From: Nocardioides deserti
Lineage (GTDB): Bacteria > Actinomycetota > Actinomycetes > Propionibacteriales > Nocardioidaceae
Direction of reading: 5' to 3'
Assembly: GCF_014266025.1 (NCBI RefSeq)
Contig: NZ_JACMYC010000001.1
Coordinates: 434,001-498,000, forward strand
Length of the DNA stretch: 64,000 nucleotides
Position numbers and translations under genes: made by a program. Below the pieces are notes generated by a model, which saw nothing but the letters and a program-made list of their open reading frames with translations, was not told the DNA's origin and ran no database searches. The stretch's first letter is position 1, and each line of letters begins with the position of its first letter. Positions 14,138 to 23,264 of the stretch are shown piece by piece.

Positions 14138-14143
14138 TAGGAT
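14138..14143 (+). promoter_or_regulatory. -10 of secG, leaderless type
   Basis: TAGGAT ends 7 nt before the secG GTG at 14151. Confidence 0.5.
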
Positions 14144-14150
14144 CCGAGCC

Positions 14151-14381
14151 GTGGAAACACTCTTCACCGTCATCCTCATGCTCACGAGCGCCTTCATGAT
14201 CCTCCTCGTGCTGCTGCACAAGGGTCGTGGCGGCGGCCTCTCCGACATGTTCGGTGGTGGCGTCTCCAGCTCGCTGGGCGGCTCGTCGGTCGCCGAGCGC
14301 AACCTCGACCGGCTCACCGTCGGCATCGGCGTCATCTGGTTCGCGACCGTCATCGCCCTGGGCCTCCTGCTCGCCTACTAG
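14151..14381 (+). CDS. secG: Preprotein translocase subunit SecG
   Basis: SecG is the small membrane subunit of the SecYEG translocon. The 76-residue protein has two hydrophobic helices (about residues 4-21 and 54-74). Between them lies the conserved Gly-rich cytosolic loop LHKGRGGGLSDMFGGGVSSS, typical of SecG. The GTG start follows a TAGGAT -10 by 7 nt. The tpiA-secG adjacency is conserved in actinobacteria. Confidence 0.95.
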   Translation: METLFTVILMLTSAFMILLVLLHKGRGGGLSDMFGGGVSSSLGGSSVAERNLDRLTVGIGVIWFATVIALGLLLAY

Positions 14382-14438
14382 GCAGCAGACGGCCCCCGAC
14401 CCCCTGATACCCGAAAGCTCCGGAAAGGGAGTACGCAC

Positions 14439-14798
14439 GTGGCTGGTGGAGGAAACGCGATTCGCGGGAGCCGGGTCGGAGCCGGCCCGATGGGCGAGGC
14501 GGAGCGCGGCGAGGCCGCGCCGCGCCAGGCGGTGACCTACTTCTGCTCCAACGACCACCGCTCCGTGGTCGCCTTCTCGGTCGAGGCGACCGTCCCCGAG
14601 TCCTGGGACTGCCCCAAGTGCGGCCTCCCGGCCAGCATGGACTCCGACAACCCGCCCCCGGCTCCGAAGATCGAGCCGTACAAGACGCACCTGGCCTACG
14701 TGAAGGAGCGGCGCTCCGACAAGGAGGCCGCCGACATCCTCGACGAGGCCCTCCAGCTCCTCCGCTCCCGCCGCAAGTCCGGCGACCTCATCTTCTGA
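14439..14798 (+). CDS. rbpA: RNA polymerase-binding protein RbpA
   Basis: RbpA is an actinobacteria-specific transcription factor that binds the housekeeping sigma and RNA polymerase and stabilises open complexes. The sequence shows a disordered N-terminus (MAGGGNAIRGSRVGAGPMGE), a core with Cys residues in TYFCSNDH and WDCPKCGLPAS (the RbpA zinc-ribbon-like core), and the C-terminal sigma-interaction segment YVKERRSDKEAADILDEAL. Length is 119 aa. The start GTG 14439 has a GGAAAGGGAG run about 7 nt upstream. RbpA supports extended or weak -10 promoters, which fits the TAGnnT-dominated promoters of this window. Confidence 0.97.
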   Translation: MAGGGNAIRGSRVGAGPMGEAERGEAAPRQAVTYFCSNDHRSVVAFSVEATVPESWDCPKCGLPASMDSDNPPPAPKIEPYKTHLAYVKERRSDKEAADILDEALQLLRSRRKSGDLIF

Positions 14799-14838
14799 GC
14801 AGCTCCGCCTCGGCTGCCCGACCGGCGACGGCGGCGGG

Positions 14839-15588
14839 TCAGAGGCGGGAGGCGGAGGCGCGGTCGAGGAACCAGATGGTCTCCTCGCCGCCGGTGACGC
14901 CGACGGCGGGGACGTCGTGGACGTCGGCGACGTCGCCACCGGCTCCGGTCCGGCCGGCGAGCGCTCGGGCGACCGCCTCGGCCTTGCCCTCGCCGCTGAC
15001 GAGGAACCACAGCGCCCGGTTGCGGTTGAGGGCCTCGAAGGTGAGGCTGACCCGCTCCGGCGGGGGCTTGGGGGAGTCGTGCACGGCCACGGTGAGCGCG
15101 TCGCGCACGTCGAGGGCCGGGTGGCCGGGGAACAGCGACGCGACGTGGGCGTCGGGCCCGAGCCCGAGCATCACCACCTCGAACCCGGCGCCGCCGTGCT
15201 CGCGCAACGCCTCGGCGTACGCCGTCGCGGCCTCCTCGACGCTGGCGCAGTCGGTGGTGGTCGGCACCTCGTGCACGTGCGCGTCCGGCACCCCGACGGC
15301 GGCGAGGAACGCCTCGCGCGCCTGACCGGCGTTGCGGTCGGGCGAGCCGGGCTCGACGTACCGCTCGTCGCCCCACCACACCTCGACGCGCGTCCAGTCG
15401 ATCTCCGCTCCGGGGGCGAGCCGGGCCAGCTCGCGGTGCACGACCTCGGCGATGGTGCCGCCGGTCAGTGCGATGTGGGGCACGCGCCCGGCGGCCTGGG
15501 CGTCGGCGAGCCGGGTCAGCAGCTCGCCGGCGACCGCGGTGGCCAGCGCCTGGTCGTCGTCGTGGACCTCGATGCGGGGAGTGGTCAT
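14839..15588 (-). CDS. pgl: 6-Phosphogluconolactonase
   Basis: Hydrolyses 6-phosphogluconolactone in the oxidative pentose-phosphate branch. The 249-residue protein has the NagB/Pgl fold motifs [30 protein letters not shown] and [21 protein letters not shown] 15588 overlaps the pgi stop (ATGA). It is the last gene of the minus-strand operon tkt-tal-pgi-pgl. Its usual partners zwf and opcA, which make its substrate and normally lie just upstream, are not here. Confidence 0.95.
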   Translation of the reverse strand: MTTPRIEVHDDDQALATAVAGELLTRLADAQAAGRVPHIALTGGTIAEVVHRELARLAPGAEIDWTRVEVWWGDERYVEPGSPDRNAGQAREAFLAAVGVPDAHVHEVPTTTDCASVEEAATAYAEALREHGGAGFEVVMLGLGPDAHVASLFPGHPALDVRDALTVAVHDSPKPPPERVSLTFEALNRNRALWFLVSGEGKAEAVARALAGRTGAGGDVADVHDVPAVGVTGGEETIWFLDRASASRL

Positions 15589-17273
15589 CGGCGCCGGTGC
15601 TCCTGGTAGTAGGCGATGAGGGCGCGCGTCGAGGCGTCCTGCTCGGCCAGCGCGTCGGCGTCGCCGGCCAGCGCCGGCCCGACCTGCTGGGCGAGCTGCT
15701 TGCCGAGCTCGACGCCCCACTGGTCGAAGCTGTCGATGCCCCAGACGACGCCCTGGGTGAAGGTGATGTGCTCGTAGAGCGCGACCAGCTGGCCGAGCAC
15801 CGACGGCGTGAGGTCCGGCGCGATGATCGAGGTGGTCGGCCGGTTGCCGGTGAAGACCCGGGCCGGGACGATGGACTCCTCGGTGCCCTCGGCGCGCACC
15901 TCGTCGGCGGTCTTGCCGAAGGCCAGGGCGCGGGTCTGGGCGAGGAAGTTGGCGAGGAACAGCTCGTGGACGTCCTCCTCGCCGTCGGCGAGCGGGTACG
16001 CAGGGTTGGCGAACGCGACGAAGTCCGCCGGCACGAGCCGGGTGCCCTGGTGGAGGAGCTGGTAGAACGCGTGCTGCCCGTTGGTGCCGGGCTCGCCCCA
16101 GAACACCTCGCCGGTCTCGGTGGTGACCGGGCTGCCGTCCCAGCGCACGCCCTTGCCGTTGGACTCCATCGTCAGCTGTTGGAGGTACGCCGGGAAACGG
16201 TGCAGCAGCTGGGAGTAGGGGAGGACCGCGTGGGTCTCGGCCCCGAGGAAGTCGGTGTACCAGACGTTGAGCAGCCCCATCAGCAGCGGCACGTTGTCCG
16301 CCGCCGGCGCCGTGCGGAAGTGCTCGTCCATCGCGTGGAAGCCGGCCAGGAGCTCGGCGAAGCGCTCGGGACCGATCGCGATCGCGAGCGAGGTGCCGAT
16401 CGCGGAGTCCAGCGAGTAGCGCCCGCCGACCCAGTCCCAGAACCCGAAGGCGTTGTCGGGGTCGATGCCGAAGTCGGCGACCTTGTCCAGGGCCGTCGAG
16501 ACGGCCACGAAGTGCTGCACGACCGCCGCGCGCTCGCCAGGTTCGTCGGTCAGGTCGCCCCGCTCGCGCAGCCCGTCGAGCAGCCACTGCCGGCACAGCC
16601 GGGCGTTGGTGAGCGTCTCCAGCGTCCCGAAGGTCTTGCTCGAGACGATGAACAGCGTCGTCGCCGGGTCCAGCCCGGCGAGCGTCGTGGCCGCGTCGGT
16701 GGGGTCGATGTTGCTGATGAACCGGCACTCGAGGCCCTCCTGGCGGTACGCCGCCAGCGCCTCGTAGGCCATGACCGGTCCGAGGTCGGACCCGCCGATG
16801 CCGATGTTGACGACCGTGCGGACCCGCTCGCCGGTCACCCCGGTCCAGTCGCCGCTGCGGACCCGGTCGGCGAAGGCGTAGACCCGGTCGAGCACCTCGT
16901 GCACGTCGGCCACGACGTCCTGCCCGTCGAGCGTCGGCCGCCGGTCGGCCGGGGTGTCGCGGGGCAGCCGCAGCGCGGTGTGCAGCACGGCGCGGTCCTC
17001 GGTGACGTTGATCCGCTCACCGCGGAACATCGCCTCCCGCCGCGCCGCCAGCCCGATCTCCTCGGCCAGGTCCAGCAGCGCGGCGAGCACGTCGTCGTCG
17101 ACCAACGACTTCGACAGGTCGACCCGCAGGTCGCCGGCGGTCCGGGTCAGCCGCTCGACGCGACCCGGGTCCTGGTCGAACCAGGCGCGCAGGTCCGGGG
17201 AGAAGCCCTCCGCCAGCGACGCGAGCCGCGCCCAGGCCGACGTGGAGGTCGGGTCCACCGGCGCAGCGGTCAC
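15585..17273 (-). CDS. pgi: Glucose-6-phosphate isomerase
   Basis: Interconverts glucose-6-phosphate and fructose-6-phosphate. The 562-residue product contains the PGI signatures [37 protein letters not shown] and [36 protein letters not shown], and the C-terminal [12 protein letters not shown] carries the catalytic Lys region. The start is GTG 17273, sharing GTGA with the tal stop; the longer open frame to 17996 is a shadow of tal. It occupies the position between tal and pgl where zwf/opcA are found in mycobacteria. Confidence 0.96.
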   Translation of the reverse strand: MTAAPVDPTSTSAWARLASLAEGFSPDLRAWFDQDPGRVERLTRTAGDLRVDLSKSLVDDDVLAALLDLAEEIGLAARREAMFRGERINVTEDRAVLHTALRLPRDTPADRRPTLDGQDVVADVHEVLDRVYAFADRVRSGDWTGVTGERVRTVVNIGIGGSDLGPVMAYEALAAYRQEGLECRFISNIDPTDAATTLAGLDPATTLFIVSSKTFGTLETLTNARLCRQWLLDGLRERGDLTDEPGERAAVVQHFVAVSTALDKVADFGIDPDNAFGFWDWVGGRYSLDSAIGTSLAIAIGPERFAELLAGFHAMDEHFRTAPAADNVPLLMGLLNVWYTDFLGAETHAVLPYSQLLHRFPAYLQQLTMESNGKGVRWDGSPVTTETGEVFWGEPGTNGQHAFYQLLHQGTRLVPADFVAFANPAYPLADGEEDVHELFLANFLAQTRALAFGKTADEVRAEGTEESIVPARVFTGNRPTTSIIAPDLTPSVLGQLVALYEHITFTQGVVWGIDSFDQWGVELGKQLAQQVGPALAGDADALAEQDASTRALIAYYQEHRRR

Positions 17274-18376
17274 GCCCCGGCCTTCTCCATCTGGCCCCGG
17301 ACCGTCTCGACCAGCTCGGTCCAGGACTTCTTGAACTTGTCCACGCCCTCCTGCTCGAGCACGAGCAGGACGTCGTCGAAGTCCACCCCGAGCTCGCCCA
17401 GCCGCTCGAGGATCGCGCGGCCCTCGCCGCCCTTGCCGGTGACGACGTCGCCGAGGACCTCGCCGTGGTCGGCGAACGCCTCGAGGGTCTTCTCCGGCAT
17501 CGTGTTGACGGTGTCGGGCACGACCAGGCCGGTGACGTACATCGTGTCGTCGTAGTCGGGGTTCTTCACACCGGTCGAGGCCCACAGCGGCCGCTGCATG
17601 GACGCACCCGCCTCCTCGAGCGCTCGCCAGCGGTCGGACGCGACGACCTCGGCGAAGGCGTCGTACGCCACCAGCGCGTTCGCGACCGCGGCCTTGCCCC
17701 GCAGCGCCAACGCGACATCGCCGCCGACGGCCTCGAGCCGCTTGTCCACCTCGGAGTCCACGCGCGAGACGAAGAACGACGCCACCGAGCGGATCGTGGA
17801 GAGGTCGTGACCGGCCTCCCGGGCCTGCTCGAGACCGGTGAGGTAGGCGTCCATGACGGCGCGGTAGCGCGCCTCGCTGAAGATCAGCGTGACGTTGACG
17901 CTGATGCCCTCCGCGATCGCCGTGGTGATGGCCGGCAGCCCCTCGAGGGTCGCCGGGATCTTGATCAGCGCGTTCGGCCGGTCGACCGCCTGCCACAGCT
18001 GGCGGGCCGAGGCGATCGTGCCCTCGGTGTCGTTGGCCAGGTCCGGCTCGACCTCGATGGAGACCCGCCCGTCGGCAGCGGTGCGCTCGGCGACCGGGGC
18101 CAGCACGTCGCAGGCGTTGCGGACGTCCTCGGTGGTGAGCTCGAAGATCACCTCGTCCACCGAGCGGCCGTCGGCGACGAGCTTGCGCACCTGCTCGTCG
18201 TACCGCTCGCCGTCCGCGATCGCGGAGGCGAAGATGGTCGGGTTGGTGGTCACGCCGACGACGGACCGGGTGGTGACGAGGTCGGCCAGGTTGCCGGTCT
18301 CGATGCGCTCGCGCGACAGGTCGTCGAGCCAGATCGACACCCCCGCGTCCGCCAGGGCCTTCAGACGATCACTCAC
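17270..18376 (-). CDS. tal: Transaldolase
   Basis: Transfers a dihydroxyacetone unit from sedoheptulose-7-phosphate to glyceraldehyde-3-phosphate. The 368-residue protein is of the long actinobacterial Tal type. It shows [27 protein letters not shown], the Schiff-base Lys in [22 protein letters not shown] and [16 protein letters not shown]. The start GTG 18376 has AGAAGGGAC about 6 nt upstream. It is 51 bp downstream of tkt in the same operon. Confidence 0.97.
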   Translation of the reverse strand: MSDRLKALADAGVSIWLDDLSRERIETGNLADLVTTRSVVGVTTNPTIFASAIADGERYDEQVRKLVADGRSVDEVIFELTTEDVRNACDVLAPVAERTAADGRVSIEVEPDLANDTEGTIASARQLWQAVDRPNALIKIPATLEGLPAITTAIAEGISVNVTLIFSEARYRAVMDAYLTGLEQAREAGHDLSTIRSVASFFVSRVDSEVDKRLEAVGGDVALALRGKAAVANALVAYDAFAEVVASDRWRALEEAGASMQRPLWASTGVKNPDYDDTMYVTGLVVPDTVNTMPEKTLEAFADHGEVLGDVVTGKGGEGRAILERLGELGVDFDDVLLVLEQEGVDKFKKSWTELVETVRGQMEKAGA

Positions 18377-18427
18377 AAGTTGTCCCTTCTGGAAGTCACT
18401 GCTCTCAGTACCCGAGGCGCCGTGGCG

Positions 18428-20530
18428 TCACTCGGTGGCGACCCGCAGGCTGTCCCGGGCGGCGTCGGCGACGGAGCGCGCCGTGACGCCGTACTCCTCG
18501 TAGATCCGCGCGTAGTCGGCCGACGCGCCGTAGCGGTCGATGGAGACCATGCGGCCGTGGTCGCCGACGTAGTCGCGCCAGCCCTGCTTGACGCCCGCCT
18601 CGACCGAGACCCGCGCCTTCACGGTCGGCGGCAGGACGGTCTCGCGGTAGGCGGTGGACTGCTCCTCGAACCACTCCAGGCACGGGAAGGAGACCACGCG
18701 CGCGGCGATGCCGTCGGCGGCGAGGAGCTCGCGAGCCTCGACCGCCAGCTGCACCTCCGAGCCGGTGCCCATCAGGATCACGTCGGGGTCGCCGCTGTCG
18801 GCGTCGACGAGCACGTAGCCGCCCTTGGAGACGTCGTCGGTGGTCGCGAAGCCGTCGGTGCCGCGCGGGAAGACCGGCACGTTCTGGCGGGTGAGGGCCA
18901 GGGCGGCCGGACGGTCGACGTTGCGCAGGATCGTCAGCCAGGCGGCGGCCGTCTCGTTGGCGTCGGCCGGGCGGACGACGTCGAGGCCCGGCATCGCGCG
19001 CAGGGCGGCGAGGTGCTCGATCGGCTGGTGGGTCGGGCCGTCCTCGCCCAGGCCGATGGAGTCGTGGGTCCAGACGTAGGTCACGGGGAGCTGGCTGAGC
19101 GCCGCGACGCGGACCGAGCCCCGCATGTAGTCGGAGAAGGTGAGGAAGGTGCCGCCGAAGACGCGGGTCAGCTTGTCGGCCGCGATGCCGTTCATGATCG
19201 CGCCCATGCCGTGCTCGCGGATGCCGAAGTGCAGGACGCGGCCCTGGTAAGGGTCACCGGTCCAGTCGCGGGTGCTGCGGCCCTCGGGGATGAACGACGG
19301 CGCCGACTCGATCGTCGTGTTGTTCGAGCCGGCCAGGTCGGCCGAGCCGCCCCACAGCTCGGGCAGCACGGGGGCCAGTGCGTTGATCACCTTGCCGGAC
19401 GCCGAGCGGGTGGCGACGCCCTTGGCGTCGGCCTCGAAGGTCGGCACGACGTCAGCCAGGCCCTCGGGCAGCTCGCGCGCCCGGAGCCGGTGCAGCAGCT
19501 TCTCCCTCTCGGGGTTGGCGGCCGCCCACGCGGCGTACCGCTCGTCCCACTCCTTGCCCCAGCCGGAGCCGCGGGTCCGCAAGGCGCGGGTGTGCTCGAG
19601 CACCTCCGGCGGCACCTGGAAGCGCTGCTCGGGGTCCCAGCCCAGGATCTCCTTGGTGGCCGCGACCTCCTCGTCGCCCAGCGCGCTGCCGTGGGCCTTC
19701 TCGGTGCCCTGGGCGTTCGGTGCCGGCCAGGCGATGACGGTGTCGAGCACGATCAGCGACGGGCGGTCGGTGACCTCGCCGGCGGCGACGATCGCCTGGT
19801 GCAGGGCCGGGACGTCCTCGCGGTACTCCTCGCCGCCGTTGGTCCAGTCGACGGTCTGCACGTGCCAGCCGTACGCCTCGTAGCGCTTGGCGACGTCCTC
19901 GGTGAACGCGACGTCGGTGTCGCCCTCGATCGAGATCCGGTTGCGGTCGTAGACCACGGTGAGGTTGCCGAGCTGCTGGGTGCCGGCGATCGACGAGGCC
20001 TCGCTGCTCACGCCCTCCTGCAGGTCGCCGTCGGAGCACAGGGCGTAGACGTGGTGGTCGAACAGGCTCTCGCCAGGGGCCGCTTCGGGGTCGAGCAGGC
20101 CGTGGACGCGACGGGCCGACATCGCCATGCCGACGGCGTTCGCGACACCCTGGCCCAGCGGGCCGGTGGTCACCTCGACGCCGGCGGTGTGGCCGAGCTC
20201 GGGGTGGCCCGGGGTCTTCGACCCCCAGGTCCGCAGCGCCTTGATGTCCTCGAGCTCGAGGCCGAAGCCGCCGAGGAAGAGCTGGGTGTACAGGGTGATG
20301 CTGGAGTGGCCGCAGGAGAGGACGAACCGGTCCCGCGAGATCCAGGTGGGGTCCGCCGGGTCGTGCCGCATGACCTTCTGGAACAGCAGGTAGGCGACCG
20401 GGGCGAGGCTCATGGCGGTCCCGGGGTGGCCGTTGCCGACCCGTTGGACAGCGTCCATCGCGAGCACCCGGGCGGTGTCCACCGCCTTGTCGTCGAGGTC
20501 GCTCCACTCGAGGTCGGGCACAGTCGTCAC
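18428..20530 (-). CDS. tkt: Transketolase
   Basis: Thiamine-diphosphate enzyme of the non-oxidative pentose-phosphate pathway. The 700-residue protein has the N-terminal [47 protein letters not shown] and the ThDP-binding [19 protein letters not shown] ending near YDRN. The pyrimidine-domain segments [27 protein letters not shown] and [15 protein letters not shown] follow. The start is GTG 20530 with an AAAGG about 8 nt upstream. It is the first gene of tkt-tal-pgi-pgl, divergent from ctaB as in mycobacteria. Confidence 0.98.
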   Translation of the reverse strand: MTTVPDLEWSDLDDKAVDTARVLAMDAVQRVGNGHPGTAMSLAPVAYLLFQKVMRHDPADPTWISRDRFVLSCGHSSITLYTQLFLGGFGLELEDIKALRTWGSKTPGHPELGHTAGVEVTTGPLGQGVANAVGMAMSARRVHGLLDPEAAPGESLFDHHVYALCSDGDLQEGVSSEASSIAGTQQLGNLTVVYDRNRISIEGDTDVAFTEDVAKRYEAYGWHVQTVDWTNGGEEYREDVPALHQAIVAAGEVTDRPSLIVLDTVIAWPAPNAQGTEKAHGSALGDEEVAATKEILGWDPEQRFQVPPEVLEHTRALRTRGSGWGKEWDERYAAWAAANPEREKLLHRLRARELPEGLADVVPTFEADAKGVATRSASGKVINALAPVLPELWGGSADLAGSNNTTIESAPSFIPEGRSTRDWTGDPYQGRVLHFGIREHGMGAIMNGIAADKLTRVFGGTFLTFSDYMRGSVRVAALSQLPVTYVWTHDSIGLGEDGPTHQPIEHLAALRAMPGLDVVRPADANETAAAWLTILRNVDRPAALALTRQNVPVFPRGTDGFATTDDVSKGGYVLVDADSGDPDVILMGTGSEVQLAVEARELLAADGIAARVVSFPCLEWFEEQSTAYRETVLPPTVKARVSVEAGVKQGWRDYVGDHGRMVSIDRYGASADYARIYEEYGVTARSVADAARDSLRVATE

Positions 20531-20629
20531 GAGGAACCTTTCGGGGTGGGGATCAGCTGAGGTCGAGCCGGGATCACGCCGCGGGAGAGACCGCTCACAC
20601 CCGCGAGCGATCGGGCTCGGGCGTTTCCG

Positions 20630-20635
20630 AGCCTA
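20630..20635 (-). promoter_or_regulatory. -10 element of tkt operon
   Basis: TAGGCT on the minus strand lies about 100 nt upstream of the tkt GTG, in the 164-bp divergent region shared with ctaB. It would give a leader of about 90 nt. Confidence 0.4.
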
Positions 20636-20649
20636 CTGACCACCGGGGC

Positions 20650-20655
20650 TAGACT
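20650..20655 (+). promoter_or_regulatory. -10 element of ctaB
   Basis: TAGACT lies 39 nt before the ctaB GTG. The leader contains CGAGGA near 20685. The tkt -10 lies 14 bp away on the other strand, so the two promoters are nearly back-to-back. Confidence 0.45.
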
Positions 20656-20694
20656 CACACCCGCTCCACGCTCCCGATCCCATCCGAGGACACC

Positions 20695-21651
20695 GTGACC
20701 CACGTCGGCCAGTCGGCCACCGCTCCCGAGCGGCACGAGTCCGGCGAGCCGACCCCGAGGGCAACGGTGCGCGACGTCGTCGCGGCGTACGTCGGGCTCA
20801 CCAAGCCACGTGTCATCGAGCTGCTCCTGCTCACCACCGTGCCGGTCATGTTCTTCGCCGCCCGGGGGATCCCCGAGCTGGGCCTGGTCCTCGCGACCGT
20901 CGTCGGCGGGACGTTCTCGGCCGGGTCGGCCTCGGTCTTCAACTGCGTCTACGACCGCGACATCGACGAGCAGATGCGGCGCACCCGTCGCCGGGCGCTG
21001 CCGCGGCACATCGTGTCGCCGCGCGCGGCGCTGGTCTTCGGCTTCGTGCTCGCGGTGCTCTCGACCGTGGTGCTGCTGCTGTGGGTCAACCCGCTGTCGG
21101 CCGCGCTGTCGCTCGGCGCCAACGCGTTCTACGTCTTCGGCTACACGATGCTGCTCAAGCGCCGCACTACCCAGAACATCGTCTGGGGCGGGCTGGCTGG
21201 CTGCTTCCCGGCGCTCATCGGCTGGACCGCGGTCACCGGCGAGCTGTCGTGGGTGCCGGTCGTGTTGTTCATGGTCGTCTTCTTCTGGACGCCGCCGCAC
21301 ACCTGGGCGCTCGCACTGCGCTACCGCGAGGACTACGCGAACGTCGACGTGCCGATGCTGCCCGTGGTCAAGCCGGCCCGCGAGGTCGGCCGGCAGATCG
21401 TGATCTACAGCTGGGTCATGGTCGCCACCTCGCTGCTGCTGTGGCCGGTCGCCGGCACCGGCGCGGCGTACCCCGTGGCGGCCGCCGTCCTCGGCGCCGT
21501 CTTCCTGCTCGAGGCGCACCGGATGCACGCCCGGGCCCGTGACACCGAGGACCTCGGGACCATCCAGCCGATGCGGCTGTTCCACTCCTCGAACCTCTAC
21601 CTCTCGCTGCTCTTCGTCGCCGTGGCGCTCGACCCGCTGCTCTCCCGCTAG
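20695..21651 (+). CDS. ctaB: Protoheme IX farnesyltransferase (heme O synthase)
   Basis: UbiA-family membrane prenyltransferase that adds farnesyl to heme B, giving heme O for aa3-type oxidase. The 318-residue protein has about nine hydrophobic helices. The Asp-rich motif NCVYDRDIDEQMRRTRRRALP binds prenyl diphosphate, and the second conserved loop is VFFWTPPHTWALALRYREDYANVDVPMLP. The start GTG 20695 has CGAGGA about 5 nt upstream. ctaA, for the next step to heme A, lies 2.6 kb downstream on the other strand, so the locus supplies heme A; surf1 at 45.9-46.8 kb serves the same oxidase. Confidence 0.97.
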   Translation: MTHVGQSATAPERHESGEPTPRATVRDVVAAYVGLTKPRVIELLLLTTVPVMFFAARGIPELGLVLATVVGGTFSAGSASVFNCVYDRDIDEQMRRTRRRALPRHIVSPRAALVFGFVLAVLSTVVLLLWVNPLSAALSLGANAFYVFGYTMLLKRRTTQNIVWGGLAGCFPALIGWTAVTGELSWVPVVLFMVVFFWTPPHTWALALRYREDYANVDVPMLPVVKPAREVGRQIVIYSWVMVATSLLLWPVAGTGAAYPVAAAVLGAVFLLEAHRMHARARDTEDLGTIQPMRLFHSSNLYLSLLFVAVALDPLLSR

Positions 21652-21665
21652 TCGGCGATCCCGGC

Positions 21666-21700
21666 TGGTTGAAGGCGCGTCAGCGCCTGTCTCGAAACCT
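21666..21700. repeat. Nocardioides-type interspersed palindromic repeat
   Basis: The element starts TGGTTGAAGGCGCGTCAGCG and ends GTCTCGAAACCT. It contains a perfect 6-bp stem AGGCGC-GTCA-GCGCCT (21673-21688) flanked by GGTTGA and TCTCGAAACC arms. Repeats of this form are, from memory, scattered between genes in Nocardioides chromosomes. It lies 15 bp after the ctaB stop and could also act in mRNA 3'-end formation. Confidence 0.5.
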
Positions 21701-21853
21701 GCCTCCGTCTGCGGGGCCGGTGTCGCCGCCTGCGGCGAGCATGGTGGTGGCTCCTGTGTCGCTCTGCGGCCGTGCCGAGGGGGGAGGTGCGCCGGGGTGG
21801 GGGTCGGGGCCTGCGGCTGCGGGTCGCCTCCGTGCTCGACCTGCGGATCGTTA

Positions 21854-21869
21854 AGTGGTCCAGACCGGT
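21854..21869 (+). promoter_or_regulatory. DasR/GntR-like operator (dre-like)
   Basis: AGTGGTCCAGACCGGT matches 13 of 16 positions of the Streptomyces DasR element AGTGGTCTAGACCACT. The core GGTC-CA-GACC is an inverted repeat. DasR-type GntR regulators respond to amino-sugar phosphates, which fits the downstream GT2 and polysaccharide deacetylase genes. Promoter position relative to the site is unknown. Confidence 0.4.
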
Positions 21870-21983
21870 CGTGACTGCCCGGCCTACCTGCGGTTTCACG
21901 GAACAGGCATCCCCGGACGGGTGGTCCCGGTCACCTTCAGGTGTCAGGCGTGACTACGGCGGGCATGACCCGTTGTGACTATG

Positions 21984-22000
21984 TCGCACCTCGGGTGCGA
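21984..22000 (+). other. Stem-loop in presumed 5' leader
   Basis: TCGCACC-TCG-GGTGCGA is a perfect 7-bp stem with a 3-nt loop. There is no U-tract after it, so it is more likely a leader structure or operator than a classic terminator. Confidence 0.3.
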
Positions 22001-22049
22001 GCCGCGCTCCATGGGGGAGGCCCGCGGCGTCTGAACTGGGGGGTTCACG

Positions 22050-22199
22050 ATGTCTCACGCTGTCCTGGTGCCAGATGGCACCTCACGTCTTCCTGATCGG
22101 GAGACCGCTCCGGAGACGCAGGCCGTCGACGATCCGGGCTGGTGCAGCCTGTGCTGGGTCGTCCACCGGTCGGTCTCCGCGCCCGCCAGCCGCCCCTGA
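22050..22199 (+). CDS. Possible 49-aa small protein or leader peptide
   Basis: An ATG at 22050 follows a GGGGGG run by about 8 nt and opens a 49-codon frame ending at TGA 22197-22199. The peptide starts MSHAVLVPDGTSRLPDRE and contains a CxxC in GWCSLCWVVHRS. Its stop codon forms part of the TGAGGGGG that would be the ribosome-binding site of the GT2 gene 15 bp later, so the two could be translationally coupled. No family is recognised. It may be a real small protein, a regulatory leader or chance. Confidence 0.4.
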   Translation: MSHAVLVPDGTSRLPDRETAPETQAVDDPGWCSLCWVVHRSVSAPASRP

Positions 22200-22213
22200 G
22201 GGGGCGGCACGCG

Positions 22214-23248
22214 ATGGGCGCGACCTGCATCGCCCTGGTGCCCGCCTACAACGAGGAAGCGGGCATCGCACGGACCATCGAGTCGCTGCTGAACCAGACG
22301 CGGCGTCCCGACCTGGTCGTGGTGGTGGCGAACAACTGCACGGACCGCACGGTGGAGATCGCCCGCACCTACCCGGTGCGGGTGGTCGACATGTGGCGGA
22401 ACCCGGACAAGAAGGCCGGGGCGATGAACTTCGCCTGGGAGCAGTACGCCGCGGGGCACGACTTCGTGTTCACGATGGACGCCGACACCGAGCTGGCGCC
22501 GGACGCGATCGAGCACCTGGTCGCCGACCTCGAGGCCGACACCGGCCTCGGGGCGGTGTGCGCGAGGTACTGGGCCAAGGAGGGCGAGGGCCTGGTGTGG
22601 CGGCTGCAGCGGCTGGAGTACGCCCGCTTCGACGACACCCGTGACCTGCGCGGCTGGAAGGTGCAGGTCGCTTCGGGTGCCGCGGTGATGTACCGCAACG
22701 AGGCACTGCTCCAGGTCTGCCGCGAGCTGGGACGCCCCACCCCGTGGGACGGCACCAGCCTGATCGAGGACTACGCGCTGACGCTCGACCTCAAGACCGT
22801 CGGGTGGCGGGTCGCGGCGTCGTCTACGGCCCACGTGCACACCGACACCCCGGCGACGTTCGGGGAGCTGTGGCAGCAGCGGCTCCGCTGGTGCCGCGGC
22901 GGGATCGACGAGGTCCGCAAGCGGGGCTGGACGCCGGCGACCCGGCGCGACATCGGCGCCTACGGGTTCTTCGGGTTCTCGACCTTGATGCGTGCGCTGT
23001 TCGTGGTCTTCCTCGTCCTGCTGCTCGTCAACGACGGTTCCTGGCGCTTCGCGCTGGTCGGGCTCATCCCGCTCGCCGTCATGTTCCTCGAGCGCGTCAC
23101 CAGCTTCATGCGTCTGTCCGGCAAGTCGTGGCGCGACTGGTCGGTCGTCGTGGTGGTCCTCGTCGAGGACGCCTACGGCCTCTTCCTGGAGGCCTGCACG
23201 TTCAAAGCGATCTACAACAGCCTGCGCACCCGGCGCCAGGCGTGGTAA
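22214..23248 (+). CDS. Processive family 2 glycosyltransferase (poly-GlcNAc/chitin/cellulose synthase-like)
   Basis: Membrane glycosyltransferase of 344 aa. The GT2 motifs are VPAYNEEAGIARTI, VVVVANNCTDRTVEI, the metal-binding Asp89-x-Asp91 (TMDADTE), Glu185-Asp186 (LIEDYAL) and Gln222-x-x-Arg-Trp226 (QQRLRW). QxxRW marks processive synthases of beta-linked polysaccharides. Two to three hydrophobic helices follow (about residues 250-300). ATG 22214 is chosen because TGAGGGGG lies about 8 nt upstream. The gene is followed 16 bp later by a CE4 deacetylase, so the pair could make and partly de-N-acetylate an amino-sugar polymer, as in PgaC/PgaB or NodC/NodB; the polymer itself is not known from sequence. 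Confidence 0.85.
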   Translation: MGATCIALVPAYNEEAGIARTIESLLNQTRRPDLVVVVANNCTDRTVEIARTYPVRVVDMWRNPDKKAGAMNFAWEQYAAGHDFVFTMDADTELAPDAIEHLVADLEADTGLGAVCARYWAKEGEGLVWRLQRLEYARFDDTRDLRGWKVQVASGAAVMYRNEALLQVCRELGRPTPWDGTSLIEDYALTLDLKTVGWRVAASSTAHVHTDTPATFGELWQQRLRWCRGGIDEVRKRGWTPATRRDIGAYGFFGFSTLMRALFVVFLVLLLVNDGSWRFALVGLIPLAVMFLERVTSFMRLSGKSWRDWSVVVVVLVEDAYGLFLEACTFKAIYNSLRTRRQAW

Positions 23249-23264
23249 CCGGAAGGATCTCGAG

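Larger units (their letters stand above)
21652..22049. other. Gene-poor region ahead of the GT2-deacetylase unit
   Basis: No convincing gene is seen in these 398 bp. The stretch holds an interspersed palindromic repeat (21666-21700), a GC-rich segment with small hairpins such as GCCGCCTGCGGC, a GntR/DasR-like operator (21854-21869) and a 7-bp stem-loop (21984-22000). The G-tract just before 22050 could serve as a ribosome-binding site. Short open frames here have no family resemblance and poor start signals. Confidence 0.6.

Noticed and set aside
17465..20560. 1031-aa plus-strand open frame opposite tal and tkt
   Set aside because: Antisense shadow of the transaldolase and transketolase genes; no start signal and no motifs.
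21893..22049. c-di-GMP or c-di-AMP riboswitch before the GT2 gene
   Set aside because: The conserved core sequences I know for these riboswitches were not found by eye; only unspecific hairpins are visible.
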